From a virus, in IMG/VR virus record IMGVR_UViG_3300010354_000255, positions 1 through 35,927 of that record: DNA of 35,927 bases. One strand, given 5' to 3'. The position numbers were made by a program, and so were the translations under genes. This document shows, in pieces, positions 21,866 to 31,740 of the stretch. The notes beneath the pieces were generated by a model, which was given only the letters and a program-made list of their open reading frames with translations, was not told the DNA's origin and did not search any database. Within the stretch, counting starts at the first letter, position 1; every line of letters starts with the position of its first letter.

Positions 21866-23266
21866 ATGGTTGCTATAATCACAGACGCAATTAAAAGACA
21901 GTTTATTCAAGAAATTTATGATGATCTATCAGACTCTGCAGCGTCTAGATATTATGTAGCCGTTGCTAAATCTGAAGATTGGAACGACTCTGATATACCA
22001 GTCAATCCTGCAAATACCGATAGAGAAGCCAGAAACTTCAGACTTGGTATGCAGGCTATAAAGCGTATTACCGATTACTCATTTACAGTTCCTAGATATA
22101 ACTGGTCTTTCGGTACTACCTATTCAGCATATAACGATAATACTTCAGGATATCCTACTATCCCATATTACGTTTTAACCGAAGATAATGCTGTTTATAT
22201 CTGTCTAAAGCAGGCAAAAACAGATGGTGGTATTGCTCAACCTTCTACGACTAAACCAACAGGAACCTTAACAAGAGAATATACAGCAGCTGATGGTTAT
22301 GTCTGGAAATTCCTTTATACCATTGGTACATTATCAGCTACAAAATTTCTAACTGCTAACTATATGCCAGTTCAGAAAATCCTTACAACTGACTCTGACT
22401 CATTAGCGGTAGAGATTGAACAGAAAACTATACAAGATGCTGCGATTCCAGGTCAGGTAATTGGACTTCGAATCGTGAATGGGGGCGCTGGTTACGATGA
22501 TGCACCTGTTCCTACTATTACTATTGTTGGAAATGGTACTGCTGCTCAGGGCTTAACTTGGGTTACTGGTGGGGTAATTACTAAAGTAGAAATGGATGAA
22601 TCAGACGGCGAGATAATTGCTGGATCTGGATATAGTTGGGCTGAAGCTGTTATATCAGGTGGATCACCTACCACTGCTGCTAGTGTATTACCTATCCTCA
22701 GTCCAAAGAATGGATTTGGTGCAGATCCACGTATTGACCTAAAAGCAACCGCAATTATGTTTAACGTTATTCCTGATAGTGATGAGAACGGTGAATGGGT
22801 TATCGGTAACTCATTCCGTCAACTTGGCATTCTTAAAAATCCTAAAGTAGGTGATATAAGCAGCGATTCAGACTATATTGCTGCTGCGGGTAATACCTTA
22901 AGAGGTTTACAATTTGCTTCAGTCTCGACTGCATTTACAGTAGGTTCTACAATCCAAGGCGCAACGTCTTCTGCAAAGGCACTGGTAGATAAAATCAGCG
23001 GAACAGGAAGTAGCACTATAATCTACTATCACCAATCAGAAGCTACTGGCTTTACCCAATTCCAAGAAGCAGAAGCTATTACAGAACTAAACGGTCTACC
23101 TGGAAGTGGTATTCTAAAAGCTGGTGCTTTTGATGCTGATTCTAGGGCTTATGACTATCCATCTGCAGATCCTTTCTCTGGTGAATTACTCTATATAGAT
23201 AACAGAGCAAAGATTGATCGCGATGAAGGTCAAGCAGAAGACATTAAAATAATCATTCAGTTATAA
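21866..23266 (+). CDS. 8: gp8-like baseplate wedge protein
   Basis: 466 aa (T4 gp8: 334). The N-terminal 200 residues match the gp8 family: AASRYYVAVAKSEDWNDSD, NFRLGMQAIKRITDYSFTV, PRYNWSFGTTYSAYND, AVYICLKQAK and DGYVWKFLYTIGTLSATKFL. The remaining 250 residues are beta-rich with a repeated GGAGYDDAPVPTITIVGNG type element and an SGTGSSTIIYYHQ strand, an expansion compared with T4. gp8 bridges inner and outer baseplate parts. Shine-Dalgarno AAGGAAAA at 21853-21860. Confidence 0.8.
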   Translation: MVAIITDAIKRQFIQEIYDDLSDSAASRYYVAVAKSEDWNDSDIPVNPANTDREARNFRLGMQAIKRITDYSFTVPRYNWSFGTTYSAYNDNTSGYPTIPYYVLTEDNAVYICLKQAKTDGGIAQPSTTKPTGTLTREYTAADGYVWKFLYTIGTLSATKFLTANYMPVQKILTTDSDSLAVEIEQKTIQDAAIPGQVIGLRIVNGGAGYDDAPVPTITIVGNGTAAQGLTWVTGGVITKVEMDESDGEIIAGSGYSWAEAVISGGSPTTAASVLPILSPKNGFGADPRIDLKATAIMFNVIPDSDENGEWVIGNSFRQLGILKNPKVGDISSDSDYIAAAGNTLRGLQFASVSTAFTVGSTIQGATSSAKALVDKISGTGSSTIIYYHQSEATGFTQFQEAEAITELNGLPGSGILKAGAFDADSRAYDYPSADPFSGELLYIDNRAKIDRDEGQAEDIKIIIQL

Positions 23267-23275
23267 GGACTAAAA

Positions 23276-26200
23276 ATGGTAAGTCAGGTAATTAAAGACA
23301 GTTTCCTAAACATCTATAAGGATGATTATAGGGACAGTGACAACTATTATAAAATCCTATTTAATAATGGTAGAGCGCTGCAACAGCGAGAACTTAACCA
23401 GATGCAGACTATTCTCAATAAGGATATAAAATCCTTTGCTGGATATATTCTCGATCCTGGTGCTGCTACAGAAGGCGGTGCGATTGCTGTACTAAAAGTT
23501 CCATTTATTAGATTAAATCTAGTTTCTAACCCACTACCTGCTAGTCCTACATCAATTGAAAATGTCGTGTTTGAAGAAACCTCTACTGGTATTCAATTCC
23601 GAGTAGAGAAAGTTACTGCTGCTACTGGTATCATATATGTGACTTATGTTGACCAAGCCGGAGAAGTAGTTACTGATACTGCAATATCAATCACAAATAC
23701 AAATAGTACTTTAGTGGCTCAAGATGGATCTGGGGTTACTCTTTCTACCTCTGCAACAAATACGCTAGTTTCTCCTATGACAGGGGAAGGTCTTCTGTGT
23801 ATTCAGAATCCAGGTAGATTCTATGTTGATGAGCATTTCATTTATAGCCCAAGACAAATTATTATTCTTTCCGCTACAAGCTCGAATGCTGATGTCGTAG
23901 TAGGTCATAAAGTTTCCGAATCAATCGTAACAGTAAACGATAATGAAGACCTGTATGACAACTCTGGTGCAACCTTAAACATCTCAGCGCCAGGTGCAGA
24001 TAGATATAAAATTACTCTAGAACTTACTACTCAAGATTTAGTAGATTCATCTGATTATTTCATCCCGCAAATTAAAGTTGCCGATGGTAAAGTTCTCAGT
24101 GATAAAAATGCTGGGGCTAGCGGATTAAAAGCTACAGAAGATTTCCTTGCTATTCGTCTAAGAGAAATCCATGGTAACTTTACCCAACAGAATTTTATTA
24201 TTACTTTCGAAGATGACCCAAATAACGCTGACGCTTTTAAAGTAATTATTAACCCAGGTAAGGCTTATGTTGGCGGTCACAGAGTTCATTTAAGAGAACG
24301 TCTGGTCCTTACAGAAGCTCGTCCTAGAACTACCCAGGTTATTAATAACGAAACAACAACCGTAACTTACGGTAACTATGTTGTCGTAAGCGGTATGCAA
24401 AGTCTATTCGATGTCGGGTCTTTCGAGAAGGTAAACATCAAGCAGAGCGGAACTACTATTGGTACAGCTTATGTTAGAGCCATTGAAGAATTTGGCAGCA
24501 ATTATAAGATTTACCTATTTGAAGTTAAAATGAATGCTGGTAAAAACTTTTCATCAGCTACCTCTATTCAAGATTCTACAGGAAATGCAGCAACTATTGT
24601 CTTAGAGAACGGTGTTGCTAGACTTTACGGCCAAGAAGATAGAAATCTACTCTTCGGATTAAACCGTATTCGTCCAAAAAGTTTCTCGGATATTGTATTT
24701 ACTACCCAGAAACATTTTGCAGCTCAAACCGCAGCTAGCAACCAAATCACAGTTTTAGCTGGTACAGGTAAAGCATTTGATGACACTGGTTCCTGGGTAA
24801 TCGTTAACGAAACAACTAATGCAGTAGTAACTGGAACCATTACACTCTCAGGTGGTGGTAGTACTGCCGTTATTAGTGGTTTAACAAACGGGGAAGATTA
24901 TGCAGTACATGCCTATGTTCAGCATTCAGGTACTTCAGGATCAGTAAAAACCAAAACATTAACAAATAGAACAGATTCAGCTAAATCAGTAACTGGTGGC
25001 GTAGTAACATTAACTCAGCCTGACGTATACTCTATCACATCGGTAATCGATGATACAACAAGTGCCGATATCACAAGTAATTTCAAGTTCTATAATGGTC
25101 AAACAGATAACTATTATGATTACGGAACACTAACATTAAAAGGTGGTGCACCTACACCTGCTAGCACAGTAACCGTAACTTATCAATATTTTGCATGGGG
25201 CACTTCGGGGGACTTTTTTGCGGCATCGAGTTATACAGGAACTATCGATTACGAAGATATTCCAGCCTTTAGACTGAATAATGGTAATACTGTTGAGTTA
25301 AGAGAAGTATTAGACTTTAGACCAAAAAGATCAGGATCGTCCTTTAGTGGTGTTGCTCTTCCTAGAAACGGTGACTTAATTACTATGGATGTAGAATACT
25401 ATCTTCCAGTCAGAGGTAGAATATTCATAACACGTGATGAAGTATTTGGGGTTTATTTCGGCGATCCGGCCTTTGATCCTAAGTTGAGAGATTTAGGAAA
25501 TGATCTTGATACTATGGAAATCGCGAACTTCTATGCTAATCCTTACATGCTTAATACAGGGGATTTAGTTCTTAACTATACCCAGAATAAGCGATATACT
25601 ATGAAAGAAATCTCTAACATCGATGAAAGATTAAAAGAACTAAAAGAATTCACTACTCTTTCGTTGTTAGAACTCGGAGCAGTAAATAAGAATGTTCTTG
25701 ATGCCGAAGGATTCAGTAGACTAAAAACAGGCATTACAGCTGACAACTTTAAAGACCACTTCCAGACCGATACGGCTGATGAAGAACACAAAGCTGCTAT
25801 GGACTTCATTGAAGGGGTGGTTAGACCAATGACAACCCAGAACTCAATCGATTTAGTTTTCGATTCTGATCTATCCAGCGGTGTTGTAAAGGTAGGCGAT
25901 ATAATTATACTTGATTATGATGAAGAGGTTTGGAAGAACCAATCTTCAGTTTCTAGATCTATCCCTCTAGATGATACTATATTGAAGAAATATCAAGGGG
26001 CTATTACAATGTCTCCTGGTAGTGATAACTGGATGGATACTAAAACTCTTCCTGATAAAGTAATTACAGGTAACCCAAGAATTGAGCCTGCTATAAATAA
26101 AACCCACAACTATAACTCCGTGAGTTGGCAGGGTATTAAAGCAGAAGATCTAGCAAACGTACAAAACGGAACTGTGGTAGCCACTGGTACTTCAACCTCG

Positions 26201-27661
26201 AATACTACTTCAACCGGTGGGGTAACAACTAGCAAAACTGTAAAAGTAAAGGGGGGTACAAATACTACCACTACTACTACGGCTAAGATAGAAACAACTG
26301 TTACTAAAACCCCGGTTTATAAACTCGAGGGAAGTACTTATCTTTCGGAATCCCTGGGTGAGTTTGTTCGCGCAAGACTCTCTATTCCTTATATGAGATC
26401 CAGATTCGTATCCTTTAAAGCGACTGGCTTAAGACCAAATACTCGTCACTTCGCATTCTTTGGTTCGACAGCGGTAGATGATTGGGTATACGCAGCAACT
26501 GGCCCAAGTGAATTCACAAGAGCTTCTGATCTTTCTAGAACTAGTGATTTTAGAAAGATAGGTCGAGAACTTTCTAACTTTACTCAGTATCCTTTTGATG
26601 GTGGACCAACCCAAATTGTGACCGACGCAAACGGTACAGTATCAGGTTGGTTCTTGATCCCAAATACAAGTAGTATTCGATTTAAAACTGGAAGAGTTAC
26701 TTTTAGATTACTTGATATCAGTATATTAAGTGATGTAGGTGCAACATCTACAGCAAGTTTTGTCTATGAAGCAAATGGTACTTTAGAGCAAGTTCAAGAA
26801 GAAGTGCTTTCTACTAGAGTATATCAGATTTCTACGGCTATTGATACCGATACTTCTACAAAAGTTATTCCTGAAAGATCGAATACAGTCTTTACCCCAA
26901 ACCCAGTACCACCAAAGGTAGAAAGAGAATCCTGCTTCGTAAAAGGTACGAAGGTTAAGATGTTTGATGGCTCGGAGAAGAACATTGAAGATGTAGAAAT
27001 CTTTGATATGCTGATGGGTCAAATCGGACCAAATATGGTACTATCTTATGACCACTGGCCTCTAGCTGGTAGAGACCTAATTGGCATTAATGGATCTGGA
27101 CCTTTCAAAACTCCTGAACATCCTCTGATGACAAGAGAAGGTTGGAAAGCATATGATAGTGAACTTACTCAAATCCAAAAACCAGAGATTGCCCATCTAA
27201 TGGTAAACGGCAGTTTAAAAATTGGCGATGAAATTTTAATGGAAGATGGCACTTGGGTAAGAATAGAATCTCTTGAAGTTTATCCAAATGAACCAGAACA
27301 GGTAGTTTATAACTTCTATCTAAACGGGGATAACACTTATTATGCTAACGGTATGCTAGCACATAATAGATGTGCTAATCCTCCGGGAAATCCTAGCTGT
27401 AATGGTGGTCCGGGGTCGACCAGCGGACCAGGATGGAGCGGAAGCGACATTCGACTGAAATCTGATATCCGATATCTTTACGATATTGAAGATATTAAGG
27501 TATACTCATTCAAATATCTATGGGATAGCGTTACTAAGCACATTGGTGTAATGGCTCAAGACCTGATAGGTACTAAATATGATAATGCTATAGCTACTGA
27601 TGAAAATGGATATTATAAAGTCGACTATAATCAACTTCCGAATATACCTGGTAGAGATTAA
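23276..27661 (+). CDS. DUF4815 tail protein with C-terminal Hint domain and S74 chaperone
   Basis: 1461 aa. The N-terminus (YYKILFNNGRALQQRELNQM, QTILNKDIKSFAG) is the DUF4815 baseplate/fibre module; it continues as beta-rich domains to about residue 1200. Residues 1220-1364 form a Hint domain: C1220 (CFVKGTKVKMFDGSEKNIED), block B T1279-P-E-H1282, and the ending YYANGMLAHN with N1364. The +1 residue is Arg, not Cys/Ser/Thr, so splicing is unlikely but cleavage is possible. After a Gly/Pro/Cys linker, residues about 1389-1461 match a Peptidase_S74 chaperone (S1390-DIRLKSDI, YSFKYLWDS, HIGVMAQDLIGT, YKVDYNQLP), which folds fibres and then self-cleaves before the Ser. Shine-Dalgarno TAAGGA at 23264-23269. 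Confidence 0.82.
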   Translation: MVSQVIKDSFLNIYKDDYRDSDNYYKILFNNGRALQQRELNQMQTILNKDIKSFAGYILDPGAATEGGAIAVLKVPFIRLNLVSNPLPASPTSIENVVFEETSTGIQFRVEKVTAATGIIYVTYVDQAGEVVTDTAISITNTNSTLVAQDGSGVTLSTSATNTLVSPMTGEGLLCIQNPGRFYVDEHFIYSPRQIIILSATSSNADVVVGHKVSESIVTVNDNEDLYDNSGATLNISAPGADRYKITLELTTQDLVDSSDYFIPQIKVADGKVLSDKNAGASGLKATEDFLAIRLREIHGNFTQQNFIITFEDDPNNADAFKVIINPGKAYVGGHRVHLRERLVLTEARPRTTQVINNETTTVTYGNYVVVSGMQSLFDVGSFEKVNIKQSGTTIGTAYVRAIEEFGSNYKIYLFEVKMNAGKNFSSATSIQDSTGNAATIVLENGVARLYGQEDRNLLFGLNRIRPKSFSDIVFTTQKHFAAQTAASNQITVLAGTGKAFDDTGSWVIVNETTNAVVTGTITLSGGGSTAVISGLTNGEDYAVHAYVQHSGTSGSVKTKTLTNRTDSAKSVTGGVVTLTQPDVYSITSVIDDTTSADITSNFKFYNGQTDNYYDYGTLTLKGGAPTPASTVTVTYQYFAWGTSGDFFAASSYTGTIDYEDIPAFRLNNGNTVELREVLDFRPKRSGSSFSGVALPRNGDLITMDVEYYLPVRGRIFITRDEVFGVYFGDPAFDPKLRDLGNDLDTMEIANFYANPYMLNTGDLVLNYTQNKRYTMKEISNIDERLKELKEFTTLSLLELGAVNKNVLDAEGFSRLKTGITADNFKDHFQTDTADEEHKAAMDFIEGVVRPMTTQNSIDLVFDSDLSSGVVKVGDIIILDYDEEVWKNQSSVSRSIPLDDTILKKYQGAITMSPGSDNWMDTKTLPDKVITGNPRIEPAINKTHNYNSVSWQGIKAEDLANVQNGTVVATGTSTSNTTSTGGVTTSKTVKVKGGTNTTTTTTAKIETTVTKTPVYKLEGSTYLSESLGEFVRARLSIPYMRSRFVSFKATGLRPNTRHFAFFGSTAVDDWVYAATGPSEFTRASDLSRTSDFRKIGRELSNFTQYPFDGGPTQIVTDANGTVSGWFLIPNTSSIRFKTGRVTFRLLDISILSDVGATSTASFVYEANGTLEQVQEEVLSTRVYQISTAIDTDTSTKVIPERSNTVFTPNPVPPKVERESCFVKGTKVKMFDGSEKNIEDVEIFDMLMGQIGPNMVLSYDHWPLAGRDLIGINGSGPFKTPEHPLMTREGWKAYDSELTQIQKPEIAHLMVNGSLKIGDEILMEDGTWVRIESLEVYPNEPEQVVYNFYLNGDNTYYANGMLAHNRCANPPGNPSCNGGPGSTSGPGWSGSDIRLKSDIRYLYDIEDIKVYSFKYLWDSVTKHIGVMAQDLIGTKYDNAIATDENGYYKVDYNQLPNIPGRD

Positions 27662-27680
27662 ATAGGCGAATCAAAAAGTC

Positions 27681-27688
27681 TATAAATA
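27681..27688 (+). promoter_or_regulatory. T4-type late promoter
   Basis: Exact TATAAATA in a 54-base gap, 27 bases before the ATG at 27716; a Shine-Dalgarno (AGGGAA) follows. It would drive the fibre cluster. Confidence 0.78.
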
Positions 27689-27715
27689 ACAAGATAAGTT
27701 TATTAGGGAATTTCC

Positions 27716-29317
27716 ATGAGTGAATCAAAACACGTAAGTCCGATGTTTCAGACATTTTATGTCGAAAACAAATTCGGGGTTTATATTACAAAAATCGGAT
27801 TATTTTTCAGAACAAAATCTGACAAAGATGGTGTCAGAATTAATATCCGTGACTCATTTAAGGCCGGTCAATTAAGTCCGAACACCTTGGATATTATTCC
27901 TGGGACAGACGTATTTAAATCCGCTTCTGAAATTACTGTTTCAGAAAATGCTTCAGCAGAAACAATTTTTGAATTCGAAGAGCCTATTTATCTTTTCCCT
28001 GATAAATTCTATGCAATTGCAATTATTACAAATGATGGGGTCGGCTATGAAATTTGGTCTGCTACCGTTGGTGATTTTAACCTCGGTACCACCACTTCTA
28101 GAGTTTCTCAAGATCCTGACACGGGGGTATTATTCCGGGCCGCTGGCGGTTTAGCTAAAATCCCAGAAGGTATTACTGATCTAAAATATAAAATTTATAG
28201 AGCCAAGTTTAAATCTACTGGTGGTACAGTTGTATTAAAAGATGCTAATCCATCGAGACAATTACTCGAGACTAATCCGTTCCTTACCGATAGCGCTTCA
28301 GCTGTTGTTCGTGTATATCACCCAGATCACGGTTTCCAAATAAACGATAAAGTGCATATCACGGGATTAACTGCTGGAACTTCTTATAATGGTATCACAG
28401 GTGCTCAGATGCTTGGCACTAGAACGGTTACCCAAATAGACGCTACCGGATATAAATTCACTGCGGGAGGTACTGCTTCTTCAAGTGGAAGAGTTGGTGG
28501 CGCGGCAGTGAAAGTAACAGAGCAATATGTATTCGATTTACTAACACCTACTATCGATCATTACATTCCAAGAAACGTCGCAAAGGTAACTTATAGCGGG
28601 CAGTTTTGTACTTCTACCTCTTTTGCAGCAGACTCTGATGATGAACAAAGATATGCAACCACTTCTAATATTGCATTAATTCCTAGTCAGACCATTACTT
28701 TTGAACAGCCTCATGTTATTCTCCAGGATTCGAACGAGACAGTACATTTTGGCGGAAACGAATCTACCAGAATTACTGCTACTTTGACTAACCTAACCAC
28801 AAACGACTATATTTCACCTTACATTGATATGCAGCGTGCTAGTCTCGTGGTTATGAACAACTTAATCGATAGACAGGATTCTGCTGCTTCAGTTGGATTT
28901 AGTACTCCGATAGATTTCGTTCCTGAAACTAATCCTTCTGGTGGTACCGAACTTGCTAAACATATTACCAAGCCAGTTGTTTTAGAAAACCCAGCGAATG
29001 GTCTAAAGATCAACTTCGGTGCTCATACCCCAATCGGTGGGCAGATTGATACGTACTATAGAATTACTAAAGTTGGTACTGATTCTGATATTCAATTGAA
29101 GAATTGGATTTATATTGATTATGACGAAACCCCTATTACCGACAAAGATCCGAACGTCTTTAGAGAATATGAAGCAAATCTCGGTGGTGAATATTATGAC
29201 CAGCTAGATCACTTCGATCAATATCAACTTAAACTTGTTATGAGGTCACAATCATCTTCTAGAGTTCCTAAGATTCAAGATCTAAGAACTATTGCTCTTG
29301 GTGTGGATTCAGCATGA
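27716..29317 (+). CDS. Baseplate/fibre structural protein
   Basis: 533 aa. The N-terminus SPMFQTFYVENKFGVYITKI, then FRTKSDKDGVRINIRDS, is a lectin-like beta sandwich (about residues 1-160) common in T4-like marine phage tail proteins. Residues about 195-265 hold the common tail module HGFQINDKVHITGLTAGTSY with NGITGAQM and YKFTAGGTASS. The C-terminal 200 residues are another beta domain. It likely links baseplate and fibre (a gp10-like role by position, not by clear sequence match). Its stop overlaps the next start (ATGA). Confidence 0.65.
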   Translation: MSESKHVSPMFQTFYVENKFGVYITKIGLFFRTKSDKDGVRINIRDSFKAGQLSPNTLDIIPGTDVFKSASEITVSENASAETIFEFEEPIYLFPDKFYAIAIITNDGVGYEIWSATVGDFNLGTTTSRVSQDPDTGVLFRAAGGLAKIPEGITDLKYKIYRAKFKSTGGTVVLKDANPSRQLLETNPFLTDSASAVVRVYHPDHGFQINDKVHITGLTAGTSYNGITGAQMLGTRTVTQIDATGYKFTAGGTASSSGRVGGAAVKVTEQYVFDLLTPTIDHYIPRNVAKVTYSGQFCTSTSFAADSDDEQRYATTSNIALIPSQTITFEQPHVILQDSNETVHFGGNESTRITATLTNLTTNDYISPYIDMQRASLVVMNNLIDRQDSAASVGFSTPIDFVPETNPSGGTELAKHITKPVVLENPANGLKINFGAHTPIGGQIDTYYRITKVGTDSDIQLKNWIYIDYDETPITDKDPNVFREYEANLGGEYYDQLDHFDQYQLKLVMRSQSSSRVPKIQDLRTIALGVDSA

Positions 29318-29523
29318 TTCCTGTTGAAGGTCAAGAAGGATTATATAGAGATCCGAAAACTGACGCTATAATTTTGATAAATAAGGATGAAATCAAAAAA
29401 CGTCAAGCAATTAAAGCTGCAAGACGTAAACAGAAGTTAGAGCAGAAACAAGAAATCCAATATTTAAAAAATGAAATAAATGAACTGAAGGATTTAGTTA
29501 AGCAGCTATTAGAAAAGAGATGA
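29314..29523 (+). CDS. Small coiled-coil structural protein
   Basis: 69 aa, start in an ATGA overlap. The short N-terminal part (VEGQEGLYRDPKTDAIILIN) resembles a small conserved protein found next to fibre genes of T4-like marine phages. From residue 25 on, it is one basic/acidic helix with heptads (RRKQKLEQKQEIQYLKNEIN, ELKDLVKQLLEKR), a clear coiled coil. A fibre-assembly or joint role is inferred from position only. One base separates it from the next start. Confidence 0.7.
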   Translation: MIPVEGQEGLYRDPKTDAIILINKDEIKKRQAIKAARRKQKLEQKQEIQYLKNEINELKDLVKQLLEKR

Positions 29524-29524
29524 A

Positions 29525-31729
29525 ATGGCACCTAATCCAAAAGAATATGTTCGCTTAAACACCAGAATAGATCAATGGCAAGAACTATTCAATGATATCA
29601 CGAATGATGTCGGCGACCTGACTAAACTTACAACTGGTGGATATGTCAGTAAAGGTGGTGCGCAAGGTAGAACAGATTCTGCGGCAACAGCAGGATATGT
29701 CTTTTCTGGTGCTGATTCAGACATAGTAACAGCAATTAATGAAGTCGATTATAGACTTGACTCTATTGATGATAGAATAGATCAATTCGTTAAAACTAGT
29801 TCGAATGTTAACTTCAATCAGATTACTGTTGGTCCATGGAATAATGGCACACCCACTTCTACAAATCCAGTATATAGTACTTCTGGTGTAACTACAACGA
29901 ACTCTGCTGGTTATACTATCGATGCATCATTAGATATTATTCTAGATGCTGATGGTGCAAATGTTATCATTATGGATAATGGGGTAACCCAGTTCGATTT
30001 TTCGAATAACGGAACTGATAAGACCCTAAACATCCCAACCGGTAATCTAATCGTTACTACTGGTACTGATATTATTCTTCGTCCTACCGGTGATACGGTC
30101 TTTATGCAAGGCGTCACTAGTGGCGAACAACTACAGTTTGAACTTGGTACTGCTACCCAGACAATTACTGCATCCGATGATATGTCGCTCGAAGCTGCTG
30201 GAGATATCTATCTCAAGCCAACCGGTGATGATGTCTTTATGCAAGGAACTACTAGCGGTGAACAACTTCAATTCACCCTAGGTGATACAACCCAGACCAT
30301 CGCTGCTTCTGATGCTCTTTCACTAACTGCTACAACAACTATTACACTAACTGGAACGGATATCACTTTTGATGCATCTGGAGATGTTATTCTTGATGCA
30401 GACGGTGCTGATGTTATTCTTAGAGATGGTGGAGTACAATACGCAGCATTTACAAATAATGCTGGCAATCTGATTGTTAAATCAGGTAGCACTACAGCAG
30501 CTACATTTACCGGTGCTGATGTATCATTCGCATCAAATGTCTACATGACAGATAGCTCTCGTGCGAACTCCAATTTCAGTGTTGGTGGTAATTTAACAGT
30601 TGGCGGTAATACCCAAATCAACGGGACACTTACCGTTGAAGGTGCAGTTAACTTCAAAGCTGGAACTTCTGGTACGGTTACAATCGGTGATGCGAATACT
30701 GATAACGTAGTCTTTAACGCAGATATTAACTCAAGCCTTGTACCAAATACCAATAACGCTTATAATCTCGGTTCTTCTACTCAAGAATGGCAGAATATCT
30801 GGGTAACCGGAAACGGTAACATTGATAATCTACTAGCAGATAGTGCCACCGTTACTGGTGACCTAGATGTTCAAGGTATCACTACACTTGATTCGGCAAC
30901 CGTAGATGGTGAGCTTAGTGTTACGCGTACGCTCGGGGTGACTGGTATAGTTACTGCTAATGCTGGTGTTAAAGTAGATAATATCACAATCGACGGAACA
31001 GAGATTGACCTTTCATCTGGGGATTTCACACTTGATGTAGCTGGCGATATCAACCTAGACGCTGACGGTGGTGATGTTATCCTTAGAGATGGTGGTACCG
31101 AATTTGGTAGACTTACCAACCAAGGTACACAGCTAAGAATTACAAGTCAGAACTCCCAGTGGATGACATTCACAGCTGCTGGTGTAAGATTCAGTGGGAT
31201 TATTACCGACTCTGACCTTATTACTACAGCAAAATCAGTAGTTGCAGGTATAAATGAACTTAGTGGTAGAATTGATCTACTCGATTCAGCAGACTCTGCT
31301 TCTACTGCAGCTGTATTTGCGGCAATTGGTGATCTAAATAGTTTAACTACAACTGCTAAATCTAGCCTGGTTGCAGCAGTTAATGAAATTAATAACGGAT
31401 TCGACACCCGCGCGAAGGGATTACTTTCTGCGGCAACTTCTGGAACTGGTTATGGTGGACTAACTTATAGCACATCTACTGGTGCATTCACCTATGCTAA
31501 AGTAACGGATGCTAATATCAGGGAAAGACTTGTTGCAGGTAATGCTATTACCTATACATCTTCTACAGGAACTATTGCGGTCACAAGTGATGCAATTGAA
31601 GCTGATGAATTAGCCGTTACTGGTAATGGTACTTCTGGCCAAGCTCTAATTTCAGATGGGGATGGAACATTTAGTTGGGGAAGAAAAGTCCCGAATGTAT
31701 ATGATTCAGCTGGATCACTCTTAAATTAA
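29525..31729 (+). CDS. Long tail fibre protein
   Basis: 734 aa, entirely beta-repeat in type, with Thr, Asp, Gly and Asn dominating. Related segments such as DVILDADGADVILRDGG and DINLDADGGDVILRDGG recur. Residues 182-271 hold two tandem 45-residue units. Helical bundles typical of fibre knees occur: IVTAINEVDYRLDSIDDRID near residue 80 and ITTAKSVVAGINELSGRIDL plus SSLVAAVNEINNGFD near 570-620. The C-terminus ends in a beta region (NGTSGQALISDGDGTFSWGR). It is probably a trimeric shaft or distal half-fibre. No S74 or other chaperone domain is present in it. Confidence 0.75.
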   Translation: MAPNPKEYVRLNTRIDQWQELFNDITNDVGDLTKLTTGGYVSKGGAQGRTDSAATAGYVFSGADSDIVTAINEVDYRLDSIDDRIDQFVKTSSNVNFNQITVGPWNNGTPTSTNPVYSTSGVTTTNSAGYTIDASLDIILDADGANVIIMDNGVTQFDFSNNGTDKTLNIPTGNLIVTTGTDIILRPTGDTVFMQGVTSGEQLQFELGTATQTITASDDMSLEAAGDIYLKPTGDDVFMQGTTSGEQLQFTLGDTTQTIAASDALSLTATTTITLTGTDITFDASGDVILDADGADVILRDGGVQYAAFTNNAGNLIVKSGSTTAATFTGADVSFASNVYMTDSSRANSNFSVGGNLTVGGNTQINGTLTVEGAVNFKAGTSGTVTIGDANTDNVVFNADINSSLVPNTNNAYNLGSSTQEWQNIWVTGNGNIDNLLADSATVTGDLDVQGITTLDSATVDGELSVTRTLGVTGIVTANAGVKVDNITIDGTEIDLSSGDFTLDVAGDINLDADGGDVILRDGGTEFGRLTNQGTQLRITSQNSQWMTFTAAGVRFSGIITDSDLITTAKSVVAGINELSGRIDLLDSADSASTAAVFAAIGDLNSLTTTAKSSLVAAVNEINNGFDTRAKGLLSAATSGTGYGGLTYSTSTGAFTYAKVTDANIRERLVAGNAITYTSSTGTIAVTSDAIEADELAVTGNGTSGQALISDGDGTFSWGRKVPNVYDSAGSLLN
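30068..30337 (+). repeat. Two tandem 45-residue (135-bp) fibre repeats
   Basis: Units 30068-30202 and 30203-30337 align without gaps over 45 codons, e.g. PTGDTVFMQGVTSGEQLQF against PTGDDVFMQGTTSGEQLQF. Nucleotide identity is high in the centre (TCTTTATGCAAGG in both), so the duplication is fairly recent. Confidence 0.8.
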
Positions 31730-31740
31730 GGAATTAGATA

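Noticed and set aside
21861-21868. TATAAATG resembling a late promoter before gp8
   Set aside because: It differs at the last base and includes the gp8 start codon itself, so a transcript from it would miss the start.
26933-27370. Functional splicing intein in the DUF4815 protein
   Set aside because: The residue after the terminal Asn is Arg, not Cys, Ser or Thr, and no homing endonuclease is inserted; a cleaving Hint domain fits better.
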